The notes beneath the pieces were generated by a model. That model ran no database searches. It had not been told where the DNA came from and worked only from the letters and a program-made list of their open reading frames with translations. Below are positions 35,465-45,034 of a stretch of 64,000 nt of DNA, in pieces (the first letter of the stretch is position 1; every line of letters starts with the position of its first letter). Origin of the DNA: JABDGC01 sp964449835 (GTDB lineage: Bacteria; Pseudomonadota; Gammaproteobacteria; DSM-16500); assembly GCA_964449835.1 (NCBI GenBank), contig CAYVBZ010000003.1:1-64000 (forward strand). The letters are read 5' to 3'. The position numbers and the translations under genes are program-made.

Positions 35465-36694
35465 TCACAGCTCGTGCTGTGTGGCTCTGGCTGCATAAGC
35501 TGAGTACAGTTGATATTTTTGTTCGAGAAAAATGTTGTAAGGCGTGCCCGCCCCAGCCACCGCCCAGAGCCGGTCCCCCCCCAGGTCCTGCGCGGCCACG
35601 TATTTACCACCGTTATAACCGAAGAAATGAGTCGTGCCAATACCAGATAAATAATCCGGCAAGCCTTCAGAACAATCAAAACGAACAGGCCCCCGCCGCC
35701 TGCTCGCCACATGATGAATCCCCGCAGCAGAAATTTCGAGATGACAGAATTGACTGCAGCGCAGCAACGCCAAGTACACCGCCGTATCAACCACATCCGT
35801 TTTTTGGCTCCACAAACTACCCAAGGTCGGGCGCGACTTATCTTCGACATCATCATTGTTAGCATAGGCTCTCAATAAATGAACGTAATCAAGATGAAGC
35901 TGCCAACAGTCCCAAACAATACCCTCTTCTCCATTGTCTTGAGGGTCTGGCTTAAAGGCGTTTTTTATAAAGTCTTGTATGAATCCCAGATTTAATCGCT
36001 CTTCAAAGGATTCATCATCAGATTCTTTTGATATCTCAGCACAGCTAGTCACCTCATTAATTAATACTTCGATTTCATTCAGATAACGGACATTTCGCTC
36101 TTCTGTAGCACGTTTATGGCGATATTCCGATGCTTCTTCTAATTGTTGTTGTAATTGGCTTTTAATAAAATGGTTTTCTGGACCATTAAACAAGGAAAAC
36201 ACCATCGGAATCAAAGCATAGGGTTTAGCGCCCTCTTGCACCTCGACCACTTCAAATTCGTCTAGTGCAGCCAACGCTCCGATTATAGAGCTTCTTCTAA
36301 TTCGCCGCCCAGAGCGATCTTTTATTTCTATCGGAAACGGCAGTGTCTGTAAAATATTCGGGTTTTTCTCTATGAAGGCCAAGGTTTCATTTACCTTGAT
36401 GCGATGTGCTAAATTATGCAAGGCCTTCGTGGCGGCTGAAGCAACAAGGGATGCTCTGCATTCAAAAAAGAAAGAACCTTTTGAAGGAAAACCAAACCTA
36501 AAGTTACTTTTTTCTTTCTGTTTTTCTATCATGTTGTCCTTTTTGTCCCAGGGCAAATGAGACAAAAAAGAGAGACTATGCCGCTGCAGCGCTATGGGGA
36601 GGCGATCAAAAACGGACAGGTTCTCCTGATTGAAAACAGGCTCTTGATTTATCTCTTCTTGGTCCGCTAATGCTCTACTATCTGTACTCTTCAT
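35465..36694 (-). CDS. Unknown protein with possible F-box-like N-terminus, candidate effector
   Basis: A 409-aa soluble protein with no signal peptide or membrane helix. Residues about 28-50 (FDRLPIALQRHSLSFLSHLP) resemble the start of an F-box, which in eukaryotes binds Skp1. A helical middle (QQQLEEASEYRHKRATEERN) and a C-terminal part with aromatic/glycine-rich stretches follow. I do not recognise the rest. F-box effectors are known in Legionella, and the kinase and Fic genes nearby make an effector role possible, but the motif match is weak and the gene stands alone. Confidence 0.5.
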   Translation of the reverse strand: MKSTDSRALADQEEINQEPVFNQENLSVFDRLPIALQRHSLSFLSHLPWDKKDNMIEKQKEKSNFRFGFPSKGSFFFECRASLVASAATKALHNLAHRIKVNETLAFIEKNPNILQTLPFPIEIKDRSGRRIRRSSIIGALAALDEFEVVEVQEGAKPYALIPMVFSLFNGPENHFIKSQLQQQLEEASEYRHKRATEERNVRYLNEIEVLINEVTSCAEISKESDDESFEERLNLGFIQDFIKNAFKPDPQDNGEEGIVWDCWQLHLDYVHLLRAYANNDDVEDKSRPTLGSLWSQKTDVVDTAVYLALLRCSQFCHLEISAAGIHHVASRRRGPVRFDCSEGLPDYLSGIGTTHFFGYNGGKYVAAQDLGGDRLWAVAGAGTPYNIFLEQKYQLYSAYAARATQHEL

Positions 36695-36827
36695 ATGGTT
36701 AGCCTGCCTTTTTTTATATATTTATGCATTATTTTACAACAAATTAAATCCGAAATAGCCACAGAAAGCCAAAAAGTGTAAGATAAGGCCCGAAAAAAAG
36801 CATCCTCTATTTAAAAGGACTCACAGC

Positions 36828-37988
36828 GTGGGCGTCTCAAAACACTACCACTCCCAACTGGTCAAAAAGCATAAAAACCAGCCTGCCCGGGTCATGAAAA
36901 TAGACACGCCCCATGGCGAGGTCCTAACACCCACTTTTATGCCAGTCGGAACGCATGCCATTGTTAATTATCTAACGCCAGCAGACTTGCTGCAAACCGG
37001 CAGCCCATTAATCTTAGGCGGCAATACCTATCACATGCTCATGAAGCCCGGTCTCGAAGTCATTGAAAAAGCCGGCGGCATGCATACTTTCATGGGCTGG
37101 AAAAACGCCATGTTAACGGATAGCGGCGGCTTTCAAGTTTTGAGCTTGGCGCAAAAAGGCGGCCTGTGCCGCATCGACGAAGATGGCGCGCATTTCAAGC
37201 ATCCAATCAGCGGACAGGTTTTGCATCTCACGCCACAGACTTCGATTCAAACCCAGAAAATAATCGGCGCCGATATCATTATGGCCTTTGATGAATGCAC
37301 GCCAGAGACCGGCGGACGCGATGCTGCTATCGCCGCGCTGCAACGCACCCACCGTTGGCTGCTGCTCTCCAAAGAGGAACAAGAAAAAAATCCCTGCTCG
37401 GCTTACGGGCACCGCCAAGCTTTATTTGGCATCATTCAAGGCGGCAGCTATCCTGATTTACGCGAAGAAAGCGCGCGCTTTGTTTTAGATTTAGATCTTG
37501 AAGGTATCGGCATCGGCGGAGAAGTGATTGGTTTCGACATGAAAAAAACTGTGGAGATCATCAGCTGGCTGCGCCCGCTCTTGCCCGAGCATAAAGTTCG
37601 CTACACCATGGGTGTCGGTCTTAGGCCCCAAGACTTAATTGATGTTGTCTCAGAAGGCGTCGACATTTTCGACTGCGTTGCGCCGACCCGCAATGCGCGA
37701 CATGGTTCACTCTATCACGGACGGACTGTGGAAAAAGAAGGACGGCCCCATTTCGAGTTTGAGGGAGAAAAAGACCACATCCTCATCAAAAAAAGCATCT
37801 ATGCCAAAGACCCGCGCCCCATCCTTGAAGACTGCGGCTGCTACACCTGCCAAAATTTCTCCCGCGCCTATCTGCACTATTTATTCAAAGAACAGAAACT
37901 CGGCTACGCCCATCTCGCCTGCATCCATAATATACATGTGATGCAAGCGGTCTGCTTGCAGCTACAACAATGGATTATGGCAAGCTAG
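36828..37988 (+). CDS. tgt: tRNA-guanine transglycosylase
   Basis: Exchanges guanine-34 for preQ1 in GUN-anticodon tRNAs, in queuosine synthesis. The 386 aa are typical. The substrate loop TDSGGFQVLS, the catalytic region GGEVIGFDMKK, and the zinc site (CGCYTC with a downstream His in HYLF...H) are present. The start is a GTG at 36828 with AAGGA 9 nt upstream. No queA or yajC flanks it, unlike many gammaproteobacteria. Confidence 0.96.
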   Translation: MGVSKHYHSQLVKKHKNQPARVMKIDTPHGEVLTPTFMPVGTHAIVNYLTPADLLQTGSPLILGGNTYHMLMKPGLEVIEKAGGMHTFMGWKNAMLTDSGGFQVLSLAQKGGLCRIDEDGAHFKHPISGQVLHLTPQTSIQTQKIIGADIIMAFDECTPETGGRDAAIAALQRTHRWLLLSKEEQEKNPCSAYGHRQALFGIIQGGSYPDLREESARFVLDLDLEGIGIGGEVIGFDMKKTVEIISWLRPLLPEHKVRYTMGVGLRPQDLIDVVSEGVDIFDCVAPTRNARHGSLYHGRTVEKEGRPHFEFEGEKDHILIKKSIYAKDPRPILEDCGCYTCQNFSRAYLHYLFKEQKLGYAHLACIHNIHVMQAVCLQLQQWIMAS

Positions 37989-38036
37989 ACAGATATGATA
38001 TTCTAAAATTCTAGGGAAAATTTTTAAGGACAATAC

Positions 38037-38501
38037 ATGCCCGCCTGGTCAATGCATTTTGAAATGGAAATGGTCCTTCGCATCGTCCTCGCCTGTTTAT
38101 TAGGCGGCCTACTTGGCTGGGAGCGCGAGCGTCATGGCATCTACTCCGCAGGCATCCGCACTTACAGCGCTATCTCGATCGGCGCCTGTGTCTTTGGCAT
38201 CATTTCACTTTATATCGCCCACGACCCGACGCACGTCGCCGCCAACGTCATCACCGGCATCGGCTTTCTCGGCGGCGGCATTATCTTCCGTCAGGAAGGC
38301 AACTATATCGCCGGCGTCACCACCGCCGCCACCTTATGGGCCGCGGCCGCTATCGGTCTTTCCATTGCCTATGGCATGTATCTCATCGGCCTTTGCACAA
38401 CCATCCTCATTTATCTTTTACTCTACTTGCCCCGTCTCACTTGGTGGCACAAGATTTCTCATCCCCGCCGCCACCGCCTCAGAGGGCCTGAGGAAAGTTA
38501 G
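38037..38501 (+). CDS. MgtC/SapB family membrane protein (short form)
   Basis: A 154-aa inner-membrane protein with the MgtC N-terminal domain: LACLLGGLLGWERERHG, AGIRTYSAISIGACVF and GIGFLGGGIIFR are diagnostic, in about four helices. It lacks the C-terminal ACT-like domain of virulence MgtC, ending soon after the fourth helix. Proteins of this type are linked to Mg2+ limitation and to intracellular survival in pathogens; the role here is unproven. Its TAG overlaps the grxD stop on the other strand. Confidence 0.88.
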   Translation: MPAWSMHFEMEMVLRIVLACLLGGLLGWERERHGIYSAGIRTYSAISIGACVFGIISLYIAHDPTHVAANVITGIGFLGGGIIFRQEGNYIAGVTTAATLWAAAAIGLSIAYGMYLIGLCTTILIYLLLYLPRLTWWHKISHPRRHRLRGPEES

Positions 38502-38812
38502 GCAATCAAATCTTGAATCAGCGTTTGTAATTCGCCGTTTTCAAACATTTCCGCGACGATGTCACTGCCGCCGATAAATTGCTGCTTGATATAAACCTGC
38601 GGCACCGTCGGCCAATTGGAATATTCTTTAATCCCCTGCCGAATTTCAGGATTCTCTAAAACATTCACCGCCGCAAACGGCAGCCCGCAAGCCTTCAAAG
38701 TATTCGCCGCTCGCGCAGAAAACCCACACTGCGGTGCATCCGGCGTTCCCTTCATGAATATGATAATTGGGTTTGCTTCAATTTGTTGCTTGATGTTTTC
38801 TAAGATAGACAT
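38498..38812 (-). CDS. grxD: Monothiol glutaredoxin Grx4 type
   Basis: CGFS-type glutaredoxin that binds and passes on [2Fe-2S] clusters. The 104 aa have PQCGFS with Cys29, the WPTVPQVYI motif and GGSDIV for glutathione binding. It begins 37 bp after sufT and runs the same way, so it is probably the last gene of the SUF operon, which fits its cluster-carrier role. Confidence 0.95.
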   Translation of the reverse strand: MSILENIKQQIEANPIIIFMKGTPDAPQCGFSARAANTLKACGLPFAAVNVLENPEIRQGIKEYSNWPTVPQVYIKQQFIGGSDIVAEMFENGELQTLIQDLIA

Positions 38813-38849
38813 TTTTTTTCCTCTTTAAATAAATTCAAATTATATTAGT

Positions 38850-39389
38850 TCACAAAAGCCCCAACTGCAGCTTCGCCACCTCTGACATCTTCTCCCGGTC
38901 CCAAGGCGGGTCAAACACCAAGTCCACCTGCACCTCCATCACACCCCGAATCGCCTTCAGTTTCTCCTGAATATCACTCACCAACACAGGCCCCATCCCG
39001 CAACCCGGCGCAGTCAGCGTCATTTTAATTTCAACCCGATACGCCTCTCTGCCCAAAGGCAAAACCACCGTCTCATAAATCAACCCTAAATCCACCACAT
39101 TCACCGGAATCTCCGGATCAAAGCAAGTCTTCAACTGCGCCTCAATTTTCTGCTCCAGGCTGCCTTCCATTTCATTAATGTCAGGCTCCTCCAAAATCAC
39201 CAACCCCAAAGCATCCCCATCCTTTCCCGCAATCCGCACCAAATTCCCATTCACATAAACCGTATAGGAATTTCCCAAGGCCTGCGTCACCATCACAAAA
39301 CTACCCTGCTTCACCGACACCTTAGCGCCAGAAGGAATCAGCGCCGCCTCACAATCCCGTTTCACTTCAATGGATTCATTTTTAAACAT
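38850..39389 (-). CDS. sufT: Fe-S assembly protein SufT (DUF59/MIP18 family)
   Basis: Auxiliary Fe-S maturation factor. The C-terminal MIP18 domain shows DPEIPVNVVDLGLIYE, then LTAPGCGMGPVLVSDI and DPPWDREKMSE. The N-terminal 60 residues resemble the extension found in SUF-operon SufT. I chose the ATG at 39389 (MFKNESIEVKR) because it leaves an 8-bp overlap with sufA; the longer frame from 39425 would overlap 44 bp. The product is 179 aa. Confidence 0.93.
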   Translation of the reverse strand: MFKNESIEVKRDCEAALIPSGAKVSVKQGSFVMVTQALGNSYTVYVNGNLVRIAGKDGDALGLVILEEPDINEMEGSLEQKIEAQLKTCFDPEIPVNVVDLGLIYETVVLPLGREAYRVEIKMTLTAPGCGMGPVLVSDIQEKLKAIRGVMEVQVDLVFDPPWDREKMSEVAKLQLGLL

Positions 39390-39726
39390 GGAAACTCTCA
39401 CCACAGCCGCAACGGCTTTTCTCATTTGGATTAATAAAAACTAATTTTTTCTGCTTCAACCCGCCTTCTTTATTTTCCTCGATAAAGTCGACCGTGAGCC
39501 CCTTCACCTGATCGACACAAGTCGGGTCCACAAAAACCGTGAAGGCTTCTTTCAGCTGAAACTGCAAATCACCCTCAAACTCCTGGGAAACAATCGTCGG
39601 TGCGTAACTATAACCAGAGCAGCCTGTTTTTTTAACGCTGACCCGAAAACCTAAGCCTGGCTCCTTAGCCAGCATCCCTTTGATATGCCTTACGGCGGCC
39701 TCTGTAAAACGCAATAACTCATTCAT
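39382..39726 (-). CDS. sufA: A-type Fe-S carrier protein
   Basis: Receives clusters from the SufBCD scaffold and hands them to apoproteins. The 114 aa have the three family cysteines: Cys36 (KKTGCSGYSY) and the C-terminal CGCGESF pair. It lies 10 bp after sufU and overlaps sufT, consistent with a single SUF transcript. SufA is the natural name from context; IscA/ErpA are sequence relatives. Confidence 0.92.
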   Translation of the reverse strand: MNELLRFTEAAVRHIKGMLAKEPGLGFRVSVKKTGCSGYSYAPTIVSQEFEGDLQFQLKEAFTVFVDPTCVDQVKGLTVDFIEENKEGGLKQKKLVFINPNEKSRCGCGESFHV

Positions 39727-39736
39727 GCTCTTCTCC

Positions 39737-40189
39737 TCACTCCGTACTCACTGGCTTATCATCCTCAGCTAGCGCCGCTCGTAGCGTATGCCAAGCCAAG
39801 GTCGCACACTTCACCCGCACTGGAAATTCAGACAAATTTTTAAAGGCTGCAAGCTTGCCTAGACCCACTTCTAAATCTTCCGGATGATCGTTTTCCGTCA
39901 CCAAGCAATGAAAGTCCTCAAAGAACTTTTCAGCTTCCGCAAGCGTCTTGCCTTCCAAGACTTCCGTCATCAAAGATGCCGACGCCATGGAAATAGCACA
40001 GCCTTTCCCTTCAAAACGCAGCGCTTGAATCACGCCCCCTTTTTCATCCACATAGAGCGTCACTCGATCACCGCATAAAGGATTGTGCCCCTCACGGCAA
40101 TGCTTCGCGCCGGCCAAAACGCCAAAGTTGCGTGGCGAGCGGCCATGGTCCACAATCATTTCTTGATATAAATCTCTTAAGTCTGACAT
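39737..40189 (-). CDS. sufU: SufU-type sulfur-transfer/scaffold protein
   Basis: Zinc-dependent sulfur acceptor for SufS, related to IscU. The 150 aa contain the three cysteines in NPLCGD (Cys39), GKGCAIS (Cys64) and VRVKCATLAW (about Cys127), plus the insertion typical of SufU rather than IscU. It directly follows sufS with no gap. This SufS-SufU pairing takes the place of SufE, which is absent from the operon. Confidence 0.92.
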   Translation of the reverse strand: MSDLRDLYQEMIVDHGRSPRNFGVLAGAKHCREGHNPLCGDRVTLYVDEKGGVIQALRFEGKGCAISMASASLMTEVLEGKTLAEAEKFFEDFHCLVTENDHPEDLEVGLGKLAAFKNLSEFPVRVKCATLAWHTLRAALAEDDKPVSTE

Positions 40190-41437
40190 TTAGGCAAAAA
40201 ACCTCTTCGCAAATAAAAGCCCTTCCACCAAGGCTTCGATATCTTCCTGGTTATTATACAAACCCAAAGACAGCCGCGCGGTAGCGGGCAGGCCTAAGCG
40301 CTCCATCAAAGGCATAGCGCAATGATGACCGACGCGAATGGCGATGCCTTCCCGGTCCAAGACCGTGCCCAAATCATGGGGATGAATATTTTCAAGCTCA
40401 AAAGAAAGCACACCCGCTTTCTGTTCAGCCATTCCGATCAAACGCAACCCTGGGATGGCGCTTAACTTTTCAGCCGCCTCCGTTAAAAGGGCTTGTTCAT
40501 GAGAAAAAATATTTTCAAGACCGGCTGCTTCGAGATAGGAAAGCGCCGCGCCAAAACCCACCACGCCGGCAATATTCGGCGTGCCCGCCTCAAATTTATA
40601 AGGCAGTTGATGATAAGTTGTCTTGGCAAAGGAAACCGTCTCAATCATGTCACCACCGCCTTGGTAAGGAGGCAGCTCTTCCAGCCATTCTTTTTTGCCG
40701 TATAAAACACCCACCCCGGTTGGGCCATAGGCCTTGTGGCTGGAAAAAACATAAAAGTCACAACCGAGCGCCTGCACGTCCACTGGCAAGCGGCCAAAGG
40801 CTTGCGCGCCGTCCACCAAAACCGGCACCTGCCGCGCATGCGCCCTGCGCGTAATTTCTTGAATCGGATTGATCGTGCCCAAGACATTGGACACCTGTGT
40901 CACCGCGACCAACTTGCTGCGCTCATTCAATAAATTTTGATAGGCCTCTAAATCCAGCTCGCCTTGGTCAGACATCGGAATGACGCGTAAGACCGCGCCG
41001 GTTTGTTCACAAAGCAACTGCCAGGGCACAATATTGGAGTGGTGCTCCATCACGCTTAAAATAATTTCATCGTTTTTTTGAATGAAGCGCCGGCCATAAG
41101 ACTGCGCGACCAGATTAATACCTTCTGTCGCGCCCTTCACAAAAATCACCTCCTGGTTTGATTTCGCATTGATAAAACGGCGAACTTGCTCGCGCGTGTT
41201 TTCATAAGCGCGGGTCGCGCGCTCGCTCAAGGCGTGGACGCCGCGGTGCACATTGGCATGGTCGTTTGTGTAATAGTGAACTAAGGCGTCCAACACAACC
41301 TGCGGTTTCTGGCTTGAAGCCGCGCTGTCCAGATAAACTAGCGGCTTGCCATGGGCCTTCTGCGCTAAGATGGGAAAATCACCTCGCAGCGCATCAAAAT
41401 CGGGGCCCCCTGTTTGAATCAAATTATGCTTTAACAT
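40190..41437 (-). CDS. sufS: Cysteine desulfurase SufS
   Basis: PLP enzyme that takes sulfur from cysteine for cluster assembly. The PLP lysine lies in SSHKAYGPTGVG and the catalytic cysteine in RVGHHCAMPLM. DSAASSQKP and HHSNIVPWQ are typical class V aminotransferase motifs. The start at 41437 (MLKHNLIQ) gives a 7-bp overlap with sufD and a GGGGGAAG-like site upstream. A longer frame begins at 41458. About 415 aa. Confidence 0.96.
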   Translation of the reverse strand: MLKHNLIQTGGPDFDALRGDFPILAQKAHGKPLVYLDSAASSQKPQVVLDALVHYYTNDHANVHRGVHALSERATRAYENTREQVRRFINAKSNQEVIFVKGATEGINLVAQSYGRRFIQKNDEIILSVMEHHSNIVPWQLLCEQTGAVLRVIPMSDQGELDLEAYQNLLNERSKLVAVTQVSNVLGTINPIQEITRRAHARQVPVLVDGAQAFGRLPVDVQALGCDFYVFSSHKAYGPTGVGVLYGKKEWLEELPPYQGGGDMIETVSFAKTTYHQLPYKFEAGTPNIAGVVGFGAALSYLEAAGLENIFSHEQALLTEAAEKLSAIPGLRLIGMAEQKAGVLSFELENIHPHDLGTVLDREGIAIRVGHHCAMPLMERLGLPATARLSLGLYNNQEDIEALVEGLLFAKRFFA

Positions 41438-42768
41438 GGCTTCAAATGCTTCCCCCACTCTTCATGCATCATTTGGACCAACCACGGTAGCGTCACACCA
41501 CGCAACACCGCTTCCACAAAAGCTTGCAACAAAAGCGTCACCGCTTCTGCACGGTCAATGCCGCGCGCGCAAAGATAAAACAAACTGTCTTCATCTAACT
41601 GTCCTGTTGTCGCGCCGTGTCGACACTGCACCTCGTCCGCATAAATCTCGAGCTCAGGCTTCGTATCCACTTCGGAAAACGGCGACAAAAGTAAATTATG
41701 GTTGACTTGCTCCGCCTGCGTTTTCTTGCCCTCTGGCCGCACATGCACCTTGCCATTGAACACGGCGCGGGACTGCTTGGCTAAAACACCGCGGTAATCC
41801 ATGGCGCTTTGCGTATGCGCAGCAGCATGGTCCACGTAAACATGATGATCAATCACCTGACCGTCTGCATCCAAACCATAAAAGCCGTTCGTCCGGCAAA
41901 CCGCATGTGGCTCCCGCAAAAGGACCGTGAGCTCGTTGCGAGACAGTTGACCGCCGGTCGCAAAGGAACAAGCATTTAATTTGCTGTTCTGTTTTTGATA
42001 GAAAAAAAGATTGGCGATGTGCTTTGCGGCGGGCGCTTCATTTTGTACTTTGTAATAATTCAGTTGCGCGTCTCTGCCGATGAAACAATCCAGCGCCGCG
42101 TTAATAAAATAATGGTCGGCCCCCGCGCTGCGATACTCTTCCGTCACAGTAAGCTGGCTGTCGTTCTCAAGAATAATCAAATGGCGTGGATGCGCTATAA
42201 AGCCGTCCTGGCCGAGCGAAAGCGACAAAATATGCAGCGGTTTAGCTAAGCTCGCGCCGCGAGGTAAATAAACAAACAACCCATCGGAAAAAAAAGCGGC
42301 GTTAAGACTTGCAAAAGGATGCTTTTGCGCGTCAATTTCTTTCAGTAAATAAGCGCTGATTAAAGACGCATGCGTTGCGATAGCTTCACGCATACTGCTC
42401 ACCATCACGCCTTCCGGTAACTTAGAAACGGTGGAAAATTGCGGCGCATACTGGCCATTCACGAAGACCGCGAGCAAACTGTCGCGCCTGCGTTCTGCAA
42501 AAAAAGTCTGCCACGCTCCCTTTTCAAGTAAATTCGTCGCAACCTGTTGCGGCGTCTGAAAGGCGGTTTTTCCCAAAAAAGAAACGTCGGTGTATTTCCA
42601 AGCCTCTTCCCGGCGCGAAGGCAAGCCGCGGCGCTCAAACTGAGAAAATTGTTCTCGCCGAAATTTTTCCAAAAAATCGCCGCTCTGGAAAGAAGACGGA
42701 CTTTGTTCAAAGGCCGTCTTCAACCAAGAGAGCGTGTCTGTTTTGTTTGTCGTTGGTCTTTCCGTCAT
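41431..42768 (-). CDS. sufD: Fe-S assembly scaffold subunit SufD
   Basis: Partner of SufB in the SufBC2D scaffold, mainly concerned with iron acquisition. The 445 aa have the SufBD core with GQYAPQFS, QCRHGATTGQLDEDSLFYLCARGI and a C-terminal helical region. The motif EVQCRHGATTG with its His is conserved. Its ATG overlaps the sufC stop by 4 bp. Confidence 0.96.
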   Translation of the reverse strand: MTERPTTNKTDTLSWLKTAFEQSPSSFQSGDFLEKFRREQFSQFERRGLPSRREEAWKYTDVSFLGKTAFQTPQQVATNLLEKGAWQTFFAERRRDSLLAVFVNGQYAPQFSTVSKLPEGVMVSSMREAIATHASLISAYLLKEIDAQKHPFASLNAAFFSDGLFVYLPRGASLAKPLHILSLSLGQDGFIAHPRHLIILENDSQLTVTEEYRSAGADHYFINAALDCFIGRDAQLNYYKVQNEAPAAKHIANLFFYQKQNSKLNACSFATGGQLSRNELTVLLREPHAVCRTNGFYGLDADGQVIDHHVYVDHAAAHTQSAMDYRGVLAKQSRAVFNGKVHVRPEGKKTQAEQVNHNLLLSPFSEVDTKPELEIYADEVQCRHGATTGQLDEDSLFYLCARGIDRAEAVTLLLQAFVEAVLRGVTLPWLVQMMHEEWGKHLKPC

Positions 42769-43541
42769 GACGCGGACTCTTTATTTTGCTGCTCTAACCA
42801 ACGATACCCTTTTTCTTCCAAGGAAAGCGCCAAGGCTTTGTCGCCGGACTTGATGATGTCCCCTTTGGCCATGACATGAACGTGATCAGGCACGATATAA
42901 TCCAAAAGCCGCTGATAATGCGTGACCATGATAATGCTTCGGCCAGCATCCCGCAGACTGTTGACGCAGCGCGCGACCATTTGCAGCGCGTCGATATCAA
43001 GACCAGAGTCGATCTCATCTAAAATAATCAAACGCGGTTCCAGCAAGAGCATTTGCAGAATTTCATTGCGCTTCTTTTCGCCGCCGGAAAAACCTTCATT
43101 CACGGCGCGATTTAAAAAGGCTTCGTTCAAGCCGACTTCTTTAATTTTAGTTTTGACCAAGGCGAGAAAGTCCACGGCATCAAGCGGCTTCAAGTTGCGC
43201 TGGCCGCGCACTTTGTTCAAGGCAGTGCGTAAAAAATAAGTATTGTTCACACCTGGAATTTCAACCGGATATTGAAAAGCCAAAAAAAGCCCGCGCGCCG
43301 CGCGCTCTTCCGCGGACAAGCCCAGCAAATCTTCCTCTCCAAAACGCACTGCGCCCTGGTTGATTTCATAACCTTCACGGCCCGCCAAGACATTGGCCAG
43401 CGTGCTCTTACCCGAACCATTCGGCCCCATGACCGCATGGACTTCACCAGGCGCGACTGAAAGCGTCAAACCGCGCAGAATTTGCTTGGTCTTCTGTTTA
43501 TCGTCCTGCACGGACACATGAAGCTTGTCTATCTGCAACAT
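42765..43541 (-). CDS. sufC: Fe-S assembly ATPase SufC
   Basis: ABC-type ATPase of the SufBC2D complex. Walker A is GPNGSGKST (about residues 39-47), the signature motif is FSGGEKKR and Walker B is LIILDEIDSGLD. The 258 aa are standard. GAGG precedes the ATG. It follows sufB by 41 bp and overlaps sufD by 4 bp. Confidence 0.97.
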   Translation of the reverse strand: MLQIDKLHVSVQDDKQKTKQILRGLTLSVAPGEVHAVMGPNGSGKSTLANVLAGREGYEINQGAVRFGEEDLLGLSAEERAARGLFLAFQYPVEIPGVNNTYFLRTALNKVRGQRNLKPLDAVDFLALVKTKIKEVGLNEAFLNRAVNEGFSGGEKKRNEILQMLLLEPRLIILDEIDSGLDIDALQMVARCVNSLRDAGRSIIMVTHYQRLLDYIVPDHVHVMAKGDIIKSGDKALALSLEEKGYRWLEQQNKESAS

Positions 43542-43582
43542 AAAAACCTCGTTTCAGTTTGATTATCAACCCACACCGCCAA

Positions 43583-45031
43583 TTACCCCACACTTCCCTC
43601 TAAACTCACCTCCAACAACTTCTGCGCTTCCACTGCAAACTCCATCGGCAACTCCTTAAATACCTGCTTACAAAACCCATTCACAATCACAGACACCGCA
43701 TCTTCCGCACTCAACCCCCGCTGCCTGCAATAAAACAACTGCTCCTCTCCAATTTTCGAGGTGGATGCCTCATGCTCAATCCGCGCACGCGGATGCTTCA
43801 CCTCAATATAAGGAAAGGTATGCGCACCGCAGGTATCACTCAACAACAGCGAATCACATTGCGTATAATTACGCGCCCGGTCCGCCGTCGGCAACACCCG
43901 CACCAATCCGCGATAAGTATTTTGCCCATATCCTGCGGAGATCCCCTTCGAAATAATCGTGCTGCTGGTATCTTTCCCAATATGAATCATCTTCGTTCCC
44001 GTATCCGCTTGCTGCCGGTTATGTGTCAAGGCCACCGAATAAAACTCACCGACAGAATGGTCTCCTTGCAAAACCACACTCGGATATTTCCAAGTGATGG
44101 CCGACCCGGTCTCAATCTGCGTCCACGAAATTTTGGAACGAACACCGCGGCAAAGCCCACGCTTGGTCACAAAATTAAAAATGCCCCCGCGCCCTTCAGC
44201 ATCACCGGGATACCAGTTTTGCACCGTGGAATATTTAATCTGCGCGTGGTCCTGCGCCACCAACTCCACAACCGCGGCATGCAGTTGGTTCTCATCCCGC
44301 ATCGGCGCCGTGCAGCCTTCAAGATAGCTCACATAACTGCCTTCCTCAGCGATAATCAAAGTTCTTTCAAACTGCCCCGTCTTCGCGGCATTAATTCGAA
44401 AATAGGTGGACAACTCCATCGGACAACGCACGCCTTTGGGAACGTAGACAAAAGAGCCGTCACTGAACACCGCCGAATTCAAACTCGCAAAAAAATTATC
44501 GCGATAGGGCACAACCGTGCCTAAGTATTTTTCAACCAACTCCGGATGTTTTTGCACCGCCTCTGAAAAGGAGCAAAAAATCACGCCCGCTTCCGTCAGC
44601 TTGGCCTTGAAAGTGGTCGCGACTGAAACACTGTCGAAGACCGCATCAACCGCAACCCCCGCCAGCCGGCCTTGTTCATGCAAAGGAATGCCTAAGCGTT
44701 GATAAGTCTCAAGCAGCTTAGGATCAACTTCATCCAAACTCTTGGGGCCTGTGTTCTCGGACTGCGACTTTGGTGCTGAATAATAAATGATGTCCTGAAA
44801 ATCAATCTTAGGATAATGCACTTTGGCCCAGGCAGGCGGGCTTAGCGTCAACCAATGTCGATACGCGCGTAAACGCCATTGCAGCATAAATTCCGGTTCG
44901 TTCTTTTTCTGAGAAATTAAACGAATGGTCTCTTCCGATAACCCGGGCTGAATCGAGTCCGACTCAATCGCGGTGACAAATCCGTATTGATAGTTTTTCT
45001 CCAACACCTTTTTTAAATAGTCATTTGCCAT
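43583..45031 (-). CDS. sufB: Fe-S assembly scaffold subunit SufB
   Basis: Main scaffold on which clusters are built. The 482 aa are full length. It carries the YSVALTHNRQQADTGTKMIHIG region, FPYIEVKHPRARIEHEASTSKI with the cluster-associated cysteine site nearby (GEEQLFYCRQRGL), and the N-terminal basic domain. It lies 3 bp after the regulator gene sufR, so repressor and scaffold are made from one message. Confidence 0.97.
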   Translation of the reverse strand: MANDYLKKVLEKNYQYGFVTAIESDSIQPGLSEETIRLISQKKNEPEFMLQWRLRAYRHWLTLSPPAWAKVHYPKIDFQDIIYYSAPKSQSENTGPKSLDEVDPKLLETYQRLGIPLHEQGRLAGVAVDAVFDSVSVATTFKAKLTEAGVIFCSFSEAVQKHPELVEKYLGTVVPYRDNFFASLNSAVFSDGSFVYVPKGVRCPMELSTYFRINAAKTGQFERTLIIAEEGSYVSYLEGCTAPMRDENQLHAAVVELVAQDHAQIKYSTVQNWYPGDAEGRGGIFNFVTKRGLCRGVRSKISWTQIETGSAITWKYPSVVLQGDHSVGEFYSVALTHNRQQADTGTKMIHIGKDTSSTIISKGISAGYGQNTYRGLVRVLPTADRARNYTQCDSLLLSDTCGAHTFPYIEVKHPRARIEHEASTSKIGEEQLFYCRQRGLSAEDAVSVIVNGFCKQVFKELPMEFAVEAQKLLEVSLEGSVG

Positions 45032-45034
45032 GGC

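Noticed and set aside
35398..35862. Plus-strand 154-aa proline-rich frame
   Set aside because: Shadow of the F-box-like gene; biased composition and no ribosome site.
42547..43460. Plus-strand basic frames inside sufC and sufD
   Set aside because: They lie opposite fully supported SUF genes with intact motifs.
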